Shown in pieces: positions 26,201 to 37,338 of a DNA stretch of 64,000 nucleotides. The stretch comes from Atriophallophorus winterbourni (taxonomy: Eukaryota > Platyhelminthes > Trematoda > Plagiorchiida > Microphallidae), in contig JACCGJ010016162.1 in assembly GCA_013407085.1 (NCBI GenBank), forward strand, positions 1 to 64,000. Reading direction: 5' to 3'. The translations under genes were made by a program, and so were the position numbers. The notes beneath the pieces were generated by a model. That model saw nothing but the letters and a program-made list of their open reading frames with translations. It searched no databases and had not been told where the DNA came from. The first letter of the stretch is position 1, and the number at the start of each line of letters is the position of its first letter.

Positions 26201-29200
26201 CCCTAGGGTAAACTTGGGCATCCGATACACTGAGCGAGTAGCTAACGCTGCCGTTCGAACGCGATGAAACGAATTACCTCCGCTTTCAGTTCACATCCAA
26301 CGGCGAAGACTACACTGGTTTGGCCACGTCCTCCGAAAGACAGACTTAGCGCTCACGAAACTCATCCTCGACCCCAAACGCGTTCGTACCTGGCGTTGGC
26401 GACAAGTGAAGACATGGATGTCGAATGTGAAGGAGGATGTGGACACCCTGGGACTGCGCACCGTCTACGGCGTTCGCAGGTGGGAACGAGACTTGATATC
26501 TACAACAGTGTCGCCTCTGACTGACGCGAGTGGGTTGGTGTGATTCGAGACAACAATGAAGCCGGATAATCCACCCATGGAGCCAGTAGCACAAAAGTAA
26601 AAGTAAGTAAGCTGTCGCTCAATTTATCGCTCCCAATCACTTCAAGCGTACGAAAATAAGTACAGCACAATTGCACACCCGTGCCACATATGACTTATGA
26701 ATTGATACCATCATGATAATCGTCATCATTGACAGCATAAAATCTGTAGCCAACACCGAACGATTAATTCCCATACAACCACCGTACAACAAAATCCTGA
26801 ATAGATGGAGAATGATGGGAAGTAAAAAGGATGCCGAATGCGTAGATGAGTAAGCATGGAGATACTAAGACGAATGAAACATGCAATCGATCAATGTAAC
26901 GTGTTGCTCACATCTCCCGCACTTACACACCACTACCGGTTTCGGGCTGTTTGTCGTCATCAGGTGGAGACAGTAAGTTTAGGTTCAATGAGCCTTGTAA
27001 CAGTGCATTCAATCAAGTTTTGTGAACGAGTAGGTTGACGCCATTACACGAGTTTTATTGCGGCTCTCACACTTTTGTATAATAAGGTTTCCTTGGCAGA
27101 CACTTTGATTTTATTATAACTATCGTGACAGTCTCAAGCCACGCGAGGAATTATTTGACGCAGTATCAGTGAGCGCATGTCTAGATTCCAAGCAGACATA
27201 AGGGTTCGCAAGCAAATATTGGCGTGTCAGTTGCAGTCACGCCAGGTGACATTGCGATGCTAATCAACATGGAGGTTAGTGGACGTTGTATTGGTTTTCT
27301 GTGTAGAATGTAAGAGCTCTCCTTAAAACTGAAGCCGATATGTGAAGAAATTTTAAGTCTGGAGTGGAGCAAGTGGGGTATAAACAGATAGGCTACACAT
27401 GGACTGAGACATTGCTCAAATTAAGGCAGTAACTGAGGAAAGCGAATTTGTAGCTACTTCTGAGTTGTAGCTGATTATTACATACGATTTAGTTTGCTAC
27501 GATTAAATGTTCGCAGTAAGTCAATGTACATGAACGATGAAGCAATCCCCAATGGCGCACTCGAAGCAACATGATTTTCGTGATCGCTGAGATACTACCG
27601 TCAGTTGCAAGCAACTGCGATATGGATGAACAAGGAGATCGTGTGAATGAGATTTCTGTGATAGCCCGCGGGAGCTGTGAGGGTTGTGGTGCTTTGCACG
27701 ACCAAATAAGGTAGTATTCTTAGCGTGTGCATTACAGTTCCGTTTGGAGCATACTTAACTGTCAAATTTCAGCTTGAATCGAGGGGAAAACATTGCAGTT
27801 ATATAGCGTACCAAACTGAAAGTATTTTGCATGGAGACGATAATTACTAAAAATTCACCTAGAATTTAATCGAAAAATGGTTGTTAAATCTCGCTTGACG
27901 TGAATGAAAATGTTATTATTTACGAACCATCGAAAAAGAGCAGATTATAAAGTAGATTAAAAAACAAAAAGACAACTGCTAGCAACAGCGAGATCATACG
28001 ATTGGCCAATCATGACAAAACATACAAAAGAACGTCAATATCGGCAATATATCGGAAAGTGTTCGTGATCGATAAGGGAACAATATTCATGAAACCTTAC
28101 CAGTAAACTGTTCATCGACTCATTACAAACTTTCTTTGTCACGTAGACGGTGAATATCGGTTCGAAATCTGTTATTTAGGTGTCATCTAGCTTGATAAAA
28201 CGACATTCAGAGCCTAGTATGCATGCTTGACAAACAAATTCACCCCAATGTGTGCGGTTATCTGACGGACAGAGATATCAATGTAAACTAGGGATATCAA
28301 AAGTAATGAATCAGAATTCCGAGGGTCTGTTTCACCTTATCAATGAAGATCAGGCCAGACAGTGACGACCCTCAATGCATTGAAAAATGTTTGTGACCGA
28401 TCGAGGAAGCATATTCATGAGAAAAAACGTTACCGATGAACTGCTCTGATCGATTCATTAAAAAATTTCTTTTTCATGAAAAGACGGCCATGTTATAACG
28501 TAGGTAGATTCTAATCTAAGGGGCCCAGAATCCATGTACGACCATGATTCGAAGTTTCGAAGTGCACTAAACACTAAATATTAATCAAAACAAGGTGCAA
28601 AATGAGAGTTCCGAGGTAAGTCGTTTTGATAGCTTGAAACTGTCATATATCCGATAGCACTGAAACAGCAGAAAAGCACTGATGTGGATACAGAGAGTCA
28701 GCTAATGACTTGAAACTCTACATCATGAGATCTTGAGATTATTTCACAGATAACTTTACCTGATAATAACACCTTATACCTCGTAAGCAATGGAAATAAA
28801 AATAAAAAGTACACATCTACACATGCATGAGGAGCGATAAATTGCAAGCGCTTATCGACTGAATGCAAACGAGCTGCAAGAAGCACCAAGCCTAAAGCGG
28901 ATAAAAGTATGAAGAATATTTGTGGCACGGTAGTGGTAGTTTGAGCGCGTCTCCAGTACGTTGAGCGCTCATGGGACCTAGCATCATGGTGTAAATACGT
29001 GTTGAACGTTGTTATCACCATTCGTGAGCGTACGATGGTACCCACAAGTCACGATGGAATGAACCAAATAACAAAAACTCACTTCGACTGCTGAAACCGC
29101 AGTGACACGAAACATCGATAAATGCTCCGACACAGGTGACCAAATTGATTGCGATAATCTCTTAGTTGCCGCCACCAATAGATGGCGAAAAATACGTTGC

Positions 29201-31048
29201 GAATGTATGATATTTTTAGCAACAGATTCAGAAAGCGTTAGGTAGAAGATACATCATGCGAACTCCATAGCTTTACATGGCATACTACAAGCTTCGCAGC
29301 TAATTCATCGATGGTTCGATCTAAGTTTTGGAAGCAGACAAATCGTTTAAGCGACTACCAATTTAAAATGTACGCGGATGTGTTGGCATGAACACATAAT
29401 GTCCGAACAAACTTTAGCTCGGCGCCAAAACATTATTTGCAAGTCATCGATTAGAAATATTTTATCGCGTCTGGTTTGTCGTCAGACAAGCGCGGGTGTC
29501 TAAATGGATACCGCTTGAAACGAAGGGTACATGGCGCTGCTGAATGTCGGTGTAATAATGATTACGATTTTTAGTTGAATGTTGGCTGTCATGAATTGTT
29601 TGATCCGGTGAATTTTAACACACTCATGAGGCGTGAGCGAAATCGGTATCTGGAAATCACAAAAAAGCTTATACCAATGATCCTTTATCACGTTTTCAGG
29701 AAACAAACCAAATAAATCGCAAAACGCTTATTTTGTTGTCCAGATCACAAATGGGAAACATTAACGAATTAGACTTTAGAAATACTAAGACTCTTACAAT
29801 TCAGGACAAATTATATCAGCAGTGTGAAATCTAACTTTATGATTTAGTAATAATGCTGTGTTAAATAGTAAACCGGAACTTACGATGCATATTTCCTGCT
29901 AACGTTACAGGAAGATTTGCTGCACTAGCGTAGATAGCGTTTGGTTGAGCCAAAGGATACTGATTATTGTAGCCAGGTGTAAAAGCTATTGGCATGCCTC
30001 CGAAATTAGAAGTTGCCTGTTCACCTTGAGAGAGTACGGCATGGTATCCGTTGGAGTGCGTCAAAGGTTTTTCCCCGGTGAGGTAGGCTGTGTCCAGATT
30101 GGCCTCATACACTAATGGGCGCGTCTCTGCAGCGCTAAATGCTGCCCACGGAGAGGTTGTGAAACTATCGGGTGAAATGATTCGACCATTTTTGTCTAGA
30201 TTGGATAAATCTCTTGATCGAGCGTGTCGACGACTCCGATGACGTCCGCAAAGTATGAGACCAATCACAATTACTGCCCATAGGACGACGAAAGCAACAA
30301 CTCCAATAATAAACCAAGGTTCACGAGTAAGACTATCCACTGATGACGACGAACGACTTTTCATATCTTCATCAGAAGCTGGAGACAAATTTGCAGATTG
30401 TTTCTGGTCAGATGGTACCATTCGTCCATCGCCGTAGACCACATACCGACGCGGTGATGATGTAGTCAATAAATTAGTATAGACATGAACTGGTGACGAA
30501 CGAACGCCTTCCCCACGACAATTAAGGGCTGCAATGTATATGGTATAATTGACCAACAAATCCAAATTGGAGAATTTGAAAGACCGTGATTCAGCACCGA
30601 CCTGCGAAAAGAAATGAAAATTTGGGGAAAATAAAAAGTATGATATCCGATCTCACTGGAAATAAAGTCAAACCTCGCTAGAATTAATTGAGCCAAGCTG
30701 AGAGATTAATACTCACGAGAAACGAAAAGTTGAAAATATCACACACAATAATGTAGTTAAAAGCTATGAGACATACCAGCGGAATTACATTCTATTCGCC
30801 AATGGTGCAGGGATTATGAATATATGTATGAAATCCAAAGCCTGATCAGACAGTGTCGCAGAGTCCTAGGCTGCACATGGGCTAAGATACTGCCAGGTTA
30901 TCCAAATCGATGAAGATGTGAGAAAGAAAATAGCAATGGCAGTGAGACTCCAGCGTGTTTCTGCATGCAGCTCACTACCAGTGGCAAGTCAATTTAACAG
31001 TGGTAGGTGCACAGCACAGAAATACATCGGTTCACATCGTTGTATTCC

Positions 31049-31092
<44 letters not shown>

Positions 31093-32591
31093 AGTTTCAG
31101 AATTCTGTGAATAATAAAACTATTCCGATTCCTAGGTCACATTTGCCTCAGTTAACAAACCGGAAACAAAAAAATATTGCACATACATTCTTCGATTTTG
31201 AGAAATGGATTCTTACTCTCTGAACTTAAAAAAATCTGCATCGAGTGCCTATAGAGCAGACAAAACAGAACAACTAAATTGAATAATTAGTTTTGACCAA
31301 TACACTTGCTATGGCAGCGGCTTCACAGTATCATTCATTATTTTTGTGTATTTTTACCGCCGCACAGATGTGCAATAGTGCAGCACTTCTGTGCTGTACA
31401 GCTAACACCGTGCTAAAAAGATTTGTCACCGGTAGTGAGCTGCATGCGAATATACACTGGAGTCTCACTGTCATTGCTATTTTCCTTTCCAATATCTGTC
31501 TAGGTCTGGGAAACCTGACAGTATCTTAGCCCACGTGCAGTGCCCGACTGTGCGGCACTTTGCCTGGATCAGGCTTGTGATTTCATACATCATTTATTAT
31601 TATGATGACAAATATCACTGTCTAATCGTTTAGCAACACGAAATAAATCTGCGCGCGAGATGCATTTTTCAGTTTATCCACAAGCCTTGGTGTAGGGGCC
31701 AGCAGCACTAAAAATAAATTTCACGCATATCGAGGTTCCAAAAGTTGTCATAGCCGGGGCTGGCAGTGGGGATAAGCTCCCACTGTCTATAAAATGCTCT
31801 CATATGGCGCGCGTCTCAAATAGCCTCTGACAACCAAGTCCAGCTTCTGGTCTGCACGAGTAGCTCCCCGAGCCCGGCGGACCTGCTTCTACCAACAGGA
31901 GAAGGGGTGAGGGCGAGTGACTGGCGCCTGAAAACCAGTTTGCTTCGGGAAAATGGAGCTCGTTAGCAGGGAAGGGTATTTCATGTAGTGGATACGTTGG
32001 GACAATTCAAGTTGGTCAGCCAAGTTCTACTTCAATATGTTAGGTTCAAAGCTAGAAAAAGCAGTGCATTTCAATTAACACTGGATCATTGTTTCGCTCA
32101 TAGGCTATCTAAATCAAAAAATTTGTACGTAGATTGAAATAGGTAAAAGATAAACGAAAAAAGATCTCTGATTGTTGGTAACAGGCCCCTGAAGTTTGCC
32201 TAGCTGTACACGAAAAACTTTAAACTTGTAGTTATGTAGTAGCCTGTAATAAGGTTTGAAATACCGGCACGATGTTTATGCTTACAAAAAATTAATTGTT
32301 TCAAAACGTAGCACAATATTTACTGTGCCTCAGCCTAAATCACAGGGCGCTAGAATATAATGTTGGATCTATTAGCAGAAACGGCTAGAAGAAGGAGTGT
32401 GAATCTAGAGCATTCGATATTAGGGCTTAACCCAAATGGATGTCGCTAGAGCAGTTTTGAAGCAGCTACTTGAATATATGCAACTGATTTTCTGAATTAA
32501 CAGGACATATCGACAGAGAGTTGCTTATCACTTCGGTTCATGATTTATGGTTAACCTCAACCACCGAATCCCCAAAAAGGGAACTGATTCG

Positions 32592-32626
<35 letters not shown>

Positions 32627-35600
32627 TTGATATTTCCATTTGACTATAACTATAAAAAATTGCACCGATGCGCAATTGTGAGTTAGTTCTCTACAGTTCT
32701 CGCAACACAGTGCAATATGAAACCGCCACCGGTAATGAGATACATCTGAAAACACGCTGAAGTCACACTGCCATTTTCACCCTATGTCTAAGCCTGGGCA
32801 ACCTGACCGCATCTTAGCCCATGTGCAGTCTAGGGCTGTGCAGCACTTTGCTTGGATCCAATTGGGTCAGTGGGCATATGTTCGCACTGAAATTTATGGG
32901 TGACGATTTCTTACGCAAACAATAATGGAACTAAATGTTTATAAATAATGAACGTATAACTGTTAAGACGAGAACAGCAATGTTCCATGAGGCCACACGT
33001 TTATGAATAGCTAAACTTTACCATCAGATAAGACATTAGAAGTGCAAATGCACTGTAGATGCGCGCTTGAGTGTACGAATAAACATGTATCAAGTAAGGA
33101 ATTTTATGTAAACTTCATTTTATATTACTACTGATGTATGAACTCGAAATAGTACTAGCATCAAAGAAACCGAGAAGCTTTGTTAGTAAAATAGTTTGAC
33201 GCATGTCGATGACTTACCCTGATTTCCCGGATCAACTGCGGGGGTGAAGCGAGTACCCGTAATTTATAGCCGGTAAGCACACCACCTCGTTCGTTCTCAG
33301 ATGGAGGTTTCCATTCAACTGCTAGAACTGATTGATTTTGCAACCAGTAGGCTGAAATCACTTTAGGCGGTGCTTGCGGTAAATTGTCATATGTTAAGGC
33401 GGAGACGGCAGAACTAGTGCGAAGTACGATTGGATTATTGGTCTCAGAATACAATACATCAACTTGTACTGTATAGCAGACGAAAGAACTTAAAGACCCA
33501 ATGACAGTTCTGAAAACAGTTGAATTGGGAATAATTGGTTCCAGTGATATTGTTAGATGTTTCGGCGATTGGTACACAGGCTGATGATCAAGCATGCTTT
33601 GTTTAGTCAGTTCTGATATGCTGCAGTGTGGCAACAGGATTTCACTGTGTGAACCAAATAATTTGGAGTTCGGACATGTGGGCACAGCACTAGTGGTTTC
33701 TTCTTTTAAACTAATATTCTCCTCACCATCTAAAAGTAAACATGCAGATAGTGGAACCATTTGGTATGTCAACTTAAAGTTACTTGGAGCGGGTACGAAA
33801 TCCGGTGTACCACACAAGGACCATTCTACAGAAAGTTCAGAAGGCGAAATTGGTTTGAGATGTAATTGACCGAATTGAAGAGAATGTGCATGGTCCTTCA
33901 GAGTATAGTGATCTGCGTAGGTTCGCGTTGTATGTACCAAATGGCTTAGCAAACGGGGTTGGCCGACAAGTTCACCATTTATTCGGCGGGCGAGGACAGC
34001 ATAAGTGGTACTTGGACGCAAGCCTGTTATAATATTCTTCTTATTTGAAGTAAAAGGGATTATAGGTACAAATCCGAACAATGAATCATATTCAAGAACT
34101 TCGATTCGAAATCCATGGTGAGAATTTGCCTGTGGAACGATTGTTCCGTTCGTTGCATCGATAATCTCCAAATCTATCCACGTGTCTCCGATATCAATAA
34201 CAGAAATCTCGTCTGGTGGAGGTAATGTTGGGGCAAACGGAATATTATTGTAAAAGAAGTTGAACGTTTGAGCAAAGTCAGTAACTGAAGATTTCACATC
34301 GATTTGAGCTAACCACGAGGTAGAGCGAACAGCGTAGTTTGGTTGCGACAAATCCTCTGTGCTGGCACGACAGACATATGTCCCGGAATCTTCCAGTCTG
34401 ATAGCATTGAGTTGTATAGAACCAGAGGGAAAAGCGATGATACGAGGGTCATGCATGTTCGAGACACGATTTCCATTAATAAGCCATTCAATATGAACCT
34501 CTGGTCGAAATTTAGAGGTGCCTCGCTGAACAGTTATATCGCCGAGTGGATATTGCAAAGCACTCGCGTGACAAGGTAATATCAAAATGGTTCCAATAGG
34601 AACAGTTTGGTTTTGTGGTCCAACTTCAATTATGGGAATTGGCGGCACATCAACCGCACGAACGTACAGGTAAGCGGAAGATCTTTCTATCCGAGCAAGA
34701 TGTGAAGCCTTGCACTCATATAATCCTTCATCGCTGATTGCAACAGAGCGTATAAATAAGGTCCCGTTTGAAAACAGCATGAACTTTCCATAATCACGAG
34801 GCTTTTCGTGGAATTCAGGAACCCACATAACGTGTTGTCTATGTGTCCACCGGATAGTTGGCGGAGGATTTCCGGAAATAAAACAATCAAAATACACATT
34901 ATCTCCGACGTTAACCTCTTTGTCGTTTGGTGTTATTAAAAATGAAGGTGGAGAAACAACTGACAAATGGGAAACACCTTCGGTGATTCCGAAAGGACCA
35001 GTCATGGTACATATATAATTACCAGCGTCTGAAAGTTTCACATTTTCGATACGCAGACTCTTTTGGTTAATAGAGGAAGTTCGTGGAACGCTTCCTGAAT
35101 CGCGCTTCCATATAATTGTAGAATTTGAATCACCATTAATAAGACATTCAAGTTCTACATCTTCACCAGTTATAGCAATTTTATTTCCAGGAGTATGATG
35201 CACACGATTTTTCTTTTGGACAATAAGATGAGCCGGCTTGCTTCTCCAAGAACCAACTTCATTATACGCGTAGCATTCATAGGATCCAGAATCTTGCAAT
35301 GTTACTGGTCGGAACTGAACGACGTTAGCTTTAATTGTAACCCTGTCGCTGTTTTCAAGCACATTATTATCACGAATCCAGGAGGAAACGGGAAATGGTG
35401 AGCCAATAGGCAAACTGCATTCCAAACTAACACTATCACCAACAAACACAGTTTTTCCTTGCGGATCACGCGCATTGCTCGCATCAAAAGTTGCTTCTCT
35501 GACCATTGCAGGAGGAGAAACAGTCCAGCCATGAGCATTAGTCGCGTTGCAGTAATAGTGGCCTTCATCCTCACGAGTAAACGATAGAAACAATAACTCT

Positions 35601-35845
35601 CCCTGAGAAATGATGAGATTAGATGTTCCAGGTTTGTCGTGCTGGCTTTGTACTAAATGTCCATCCTTATACCAGGTGATAAATGGAAACGGGACACCAA
35701 TAGCTGTACATTTTAGGGTCAATTGTCTGCGTGGTAAAGCATAGGAATCGCTGGGATATCGTGTGAACTTGGGTTTTAAATTTTCATTAGAAGAAATCCA
35801 TCGTGCTTGATAAAATAACAAGAAAAGAATAAGAAATATTCCCAT
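22638..35845 (-). CDS. ROBO: Roundabout-like receptor (Robo), 5' and middle coding exons
   Basis: Robo proteins are single-pass receptors for Slit that steer axons and cells at the plasma membrane. Three exons are joined at GT-AG sites with matching phase: 35845-33218, 30601-29884 and 23201-22638. They encode about 1303 residues: signal peptide, five Ig domains, three FN3 domains, membrane segment (about 972-994) and a cytoplasmic tail. Five Ig plus three FN3 is the Robo signature and separates it from DCC/neogenin and Dscam. The tail has TPYAS around Tyr1155, like CC1 (PTPYAT), and PPPPDYPPP at about 1192, like the Ena-binding CC2. The last visible exon ends at a donor (GTAAGC) in phase 1, so at least one more exon is expected. 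If that donor is skipped, the frame stops at 22447. The vertebrate orthologue number cannot be assigned. Confidence 0.9.
26264..26605 (+). mobile_element. RTE-like LINE 3' terminus with AAGT-type tail
   Basis: One frame, different from the longest open frame here, reads RRLHWFGHVLRKTDLALTK, then WRQVKTWMSNVKEDVDTLGL and VYGVRRWERD, and stops at a TGA near 26551. Related LINEs have RRLRWLGHVLRMP...GGQ..TW...VK.D...LG...V.G.RRW, and the same region appears at 56614-56800. The 3' end at about 26594-26610 is a short AAAGTAAAAGTAAGTAAG tail. It is inserted in a Robo intron, antisense to Robo. Confidence 0.75.
26895..27025 (+). repeat. Repeat family B, single copy
   Basis: Contains GTGTTGCTCACATCTCCCGC, ACCACTACCGGTTTCGGGC and GTGGAGACAGTAAGTTTAGG, ending in GAGCCTTGTAACAGTG. 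The terminal module (CATTCAATCAAGTTTTGTG) has the orientation seen at 22.0 kb, not that at 15.0 kb. Confidence 0.75.
29884..30601 (-). CDS. ROBO: Robo exon: end of FN3-3, membrane segment, proximal tail
   Basis: The acceptor TTTCGCAG lies just above 30601 and the donor GTAAGT at 29883-29878. Length is 718 bp, phase 0 in and phase 1 out. The exon completes FN3-3 (NYTIYIAALNCRGEG), then has a Ser-rich juxtamembrane stretch, the helix WFIIGVVAFVVLWAVIVIG continuing to ILCG, and a basic stop-transfer segment RHRSRRHARSR. The cytoplasmic part is rich in Tyr, Ser and Pro, with no catalytic domain, as expected for Robo. Confidence 0.9.
30825..31051 (+). repeat. Repeat family A copy
   Basis: Order of blocks: ATGTATGAAATCC, GCTGCACATGGGCTAAGATA, CTGCCAGG, AATAGCAATGGCAGTGAGAC, TCCAGCGTGTTT, GCATGCAGCTCACTACC, GGTGCACAGCACAGAA. 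The same blocks recur in the copies at 31.3, 32.6, 52.9, 53.3, 58.8 and 62.6 kb. No tRNA-type A and B boxes are evident. The right end runs into an AT microsatellite. Confidence 0.8.
31052..31089. repeat. AT dinucleotide microsatellite
   Basis: About 19 AT units directly abutting the 3' side of the family A copy at 30.8-31.05 kb. Confidence 0.95.
31300..31605 (-). repeat. Repeat family A copy
   Basis: Reverse-complement order of the family A blocks. It includes CAGCACTTCTGTGCTG at 31381-31396 (a perfect 6-bp stem hairpin), ACCGGTAGTGAGCTGCATGC, AGTCTCACTGTCATTGCTAT, ATCTTAGCCCACGTGCAG and GGCACTTTGCCTGGATCAGG. Confidence 0.8.
31740..31990. repeat. GC-richer segment, possible retroelement 5' region
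   Basis: Stands out in an AT-rich intron: GCCGGGGCTGGCAGTGGGGA, a TATAAAA at about 31788-31794, then GCCCGGCGGACCTGCTTCTA and CTGGCGCCTGAAAACCAG. No ORF. It looks like an untranslated leader or a dispersed repeat, but no second copy is in the window, so this is a guess from composition. Confidence 0.25.
32593..32623. repeat. AT dinucleotide microsatellite
   Basis: About 15 AT units, next to the 3' side of the minus-strand family A copy at 32.64-32.87 kb. Confidence 0.95.
32640..32870 (-). repeat. Repeat family A copy
   Basis: Contains the reverse complements of the family blocks: ACCGCCACCGGTAATGAGAT, CTGAAGTCACACTGCCATTT, TAAGCCTGGGCAACCTGACC, ATCTTAGCCCATGTGCAG and GCAGCACTTTGCTTGGATCC. 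More diverged than the 31.3-kb copy; the terminal hairpin is degraded. Confidence 0.75.
33218..35845 (-). CDS. ROBO: Robo exon with start codon: signal peptide, Ig1-5, FN3 1-2 and most of FN3-3
   Basis: The exon holds 876 codons without a break. The ATG at 35845-35843 is preceded by an in-frame TGA five codons upstream, which fixes the start. Residues 1-19 (MGIFLILFLLFYQARWISS) form a hydrophobic signal peptide. Ig cysteine pairs: 46/99, 143/191, 234/279, 321/378 and 425/492, each with the D-x-G-x-Y-x-C type ending. FN3-1 spans about 535-640, FN3-2 about 655-815 with a roughly 60-residue insertion around 700-765, and FN3-3 starts at about 823. N-glycosylation sequons are visible at Asn100, 241, 360, 412, 566, 710, 774 and 837. 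The donor AGG|GTAAGT lies at 33218/33217, phase 0. A TATATA-like stretch occurs at about 35922-35929, roughly 80 bp upstream of the ATG, but a promoter cannot be claimed. Confidence 0.93.
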
Positions 35846-36046
35846 TGCACCACCAAAGCGTCACAACGGCGCATAAGAACCAGGCGCCTAACCTTGCAAT
35901 AAAATTGATAACAGCAGTGGGATATATAAACACACATGTAAAAACATCTAATATTGAGATTCCAGAGTTATTAACCAAATTCCAGTATTGTAAATTCTCT
36001 ATGCATTACATGTGGTGAGATTACATGTAGAATAAATCCGGAATTT

Positions 36047-36474
36047 GTTCAGTTCAGTTCAGTTCAGTTCATGTTGCAGAGGACAGTAAGTAGCTAACGA
36101 GCCAATCGGGTGTCCAGATTTCTTTCGGTGGTATGCAACCTCTAAAAACAATTAGAGTAATCTGGAATCCAACAGAAAAACTCCCCTCACCAATAGATGG
36201 GGAGTGACATTAATGCGTTCCAAAGACAACATAAGGATCATACCAACTATTAAATTACGGATAAAAATCAGGAAATATAGAAGGCCAGACAAAGTCGAGT
36301 CCTTTCTTGAAACCCACTACTGAAGTAGAACAAACAACGTCTTTAGGAAAACGATTCCAGTAATTTACTACCCTTTCACTAAAGAAGAACTTACGAACAT
36401 TTATCCTGACATCTCGCTTGGCCAGATTAATGGTGGCCCCACACAAGCTGTAGACAATGGTCTCACCGCACAAG
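36047..36474 (-). mobile_element. CR1-like LINE 3' end with TGAAC pentamer tail
   Basis: Reading leftward from 36474 gives RDVRINVRKFFFSERVVNYW, then NRFPKDVVCSTSVVGFKKGL and a stop at 36255-36257. This is the terminal block of CR1-like ORF2 (consensus KNFFSQRVVNAWNSLP). A 3' UTR of about 180 bp follows and ends in five tandem TGAAC units at 36047-36073. The 5' edge is abrupt and abuts an oppositely oriented RT fragment at about 36475. Confidence 0.8.
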
Positions 36475-37110
36475 CTTGTTATCTTGATATGTCAAAAGCA
36501 TTCGATCGTGTCGACCACAGTCTGTTACTACAAAAGATGGAGCTATTTGGAATCAAGTGTTAATTACTAGCCTGGTTTGAGGATTATCTCCGCGACCGTG
36601 TCATCCGATTAAGGGTTGATGGTGCTTTGTCACGACCTATTGCACTCACGAGTGGGGTGCCGCAGGGATCAGTGCTTGGACCAATTCTTTTCCTGATGTA
36701 TGTCAACGACTTACCTAAACTTGTTCGATGCAAAATTCTGTTATTTTCGGATGACATCAAGTTGTGGACACAAGTACGCACAACTGAGGATTACAGACAG
36801 CTTCAGCTGGACCTCGATGCCTTATAAGACTGGTCAGCTAGAAATGAACTACCTTTCAATGTCAGAAAATGCAAGGTATTGACTGTTGGAAGAAATTTTG
36901 AGTTCTCTTACACCTTTGATTCCCATATTCTTGAAAGCACTTGCAAGGAGAAGGACTTGGGTGTGTGGGTGAGCAGCACTTTGAAACCGTCACACAACGC
37001 CACAGCTCTCTATGGAAAGACGTCAGGAGTACTGCTTCTTCTAAAACGCGTGTTTCGAAGTTTCACAAAGCAAACCGTTCATCGAATAATTGATACGTAC
37101 TTGGTTTCAT
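36475..37110 (+). mobile_element. CR1-like LINE RT palm segment, inverted relative to its left neighbour
   Basis: Begins abruptly inside RT motif A: YLDMSKAFDRVDHSLLLQK. Then come TSGVPQGSVLGPILFLMYVN, LLFSDDIKLW (motif C; FADD is now FSDD), RNELPFNVRKCKVLTVGRN, KEKDLGVWVSSTLKPS and TVHRIIDTYL, where likeness to RT ends near 37105. Two in-frame stops (near 36560 and 36824) break the frame. Its lineage is that of the long element next to it. Confidence 0.85.
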
Positions 37111-37338
37111 TGCAAAGACCACTTCAAGCTACTTAATTTGATACGTCATTCTGTGTTCTACTTTGTGTTGTTATCGAGCTATCACGGATTATTTGTACAA
37201 CGACAAAATCAAAAATTCAAACCCAACTAAATCGACCAGTCGACCAAAAATCCAATCAACCGGTCACCCCACTCCAGCCTTCAACGCGCAGCCGAGTCAC
37301 GCGATCAACACGCAGACGAAAAATCGATCGATTAATGT

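Larger units (their letters stand above)
23202..29883 (-). other. ROBO: 6.7-kb Robo intron
   Basis: Bounded by donor GTAAGT (29883) and an acceptor ending at 23202. It holds a LINE 3' end at 26.2-26.6 kb and a family B copy at 26.9 kb. Otherwise it is A-rich on the plus strand, except for a balanced to T-rich island at about 24.6-26.2 kb. A possible weak family A trace lies at 27390-27450. No coding sequence was recognised. Confidence 0.75.
30602..33217 (-). other. ROBO: 2.6-kb Robo intron
   Basis: Bounded by donor GTAAGT (33217) and acceptor TTTCGCAG. It holds three family A repeats, two long AT microsatellites and a GC-richer segment at 31.74-31.99 kb, all listed separately. Confidence 0.8.

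Noticed and set aside
26264..26524. Open frame of 86 codons as a gene
   Set aside because: The RTE-like LINE C-terminus is read in a different frame here; this frame is a shadow.
29490..29520. A-box-like GTGTCTAAATGGATA suggesting a Ser/Leu tRNA
   Set aside because: No acceptor stem pairing, no B box downstream.
35922..35929. TATA box for Robo
   Set aside because: A TATATA-like stretch in AT-rich DNA is not specific enough; kept only as a remark.
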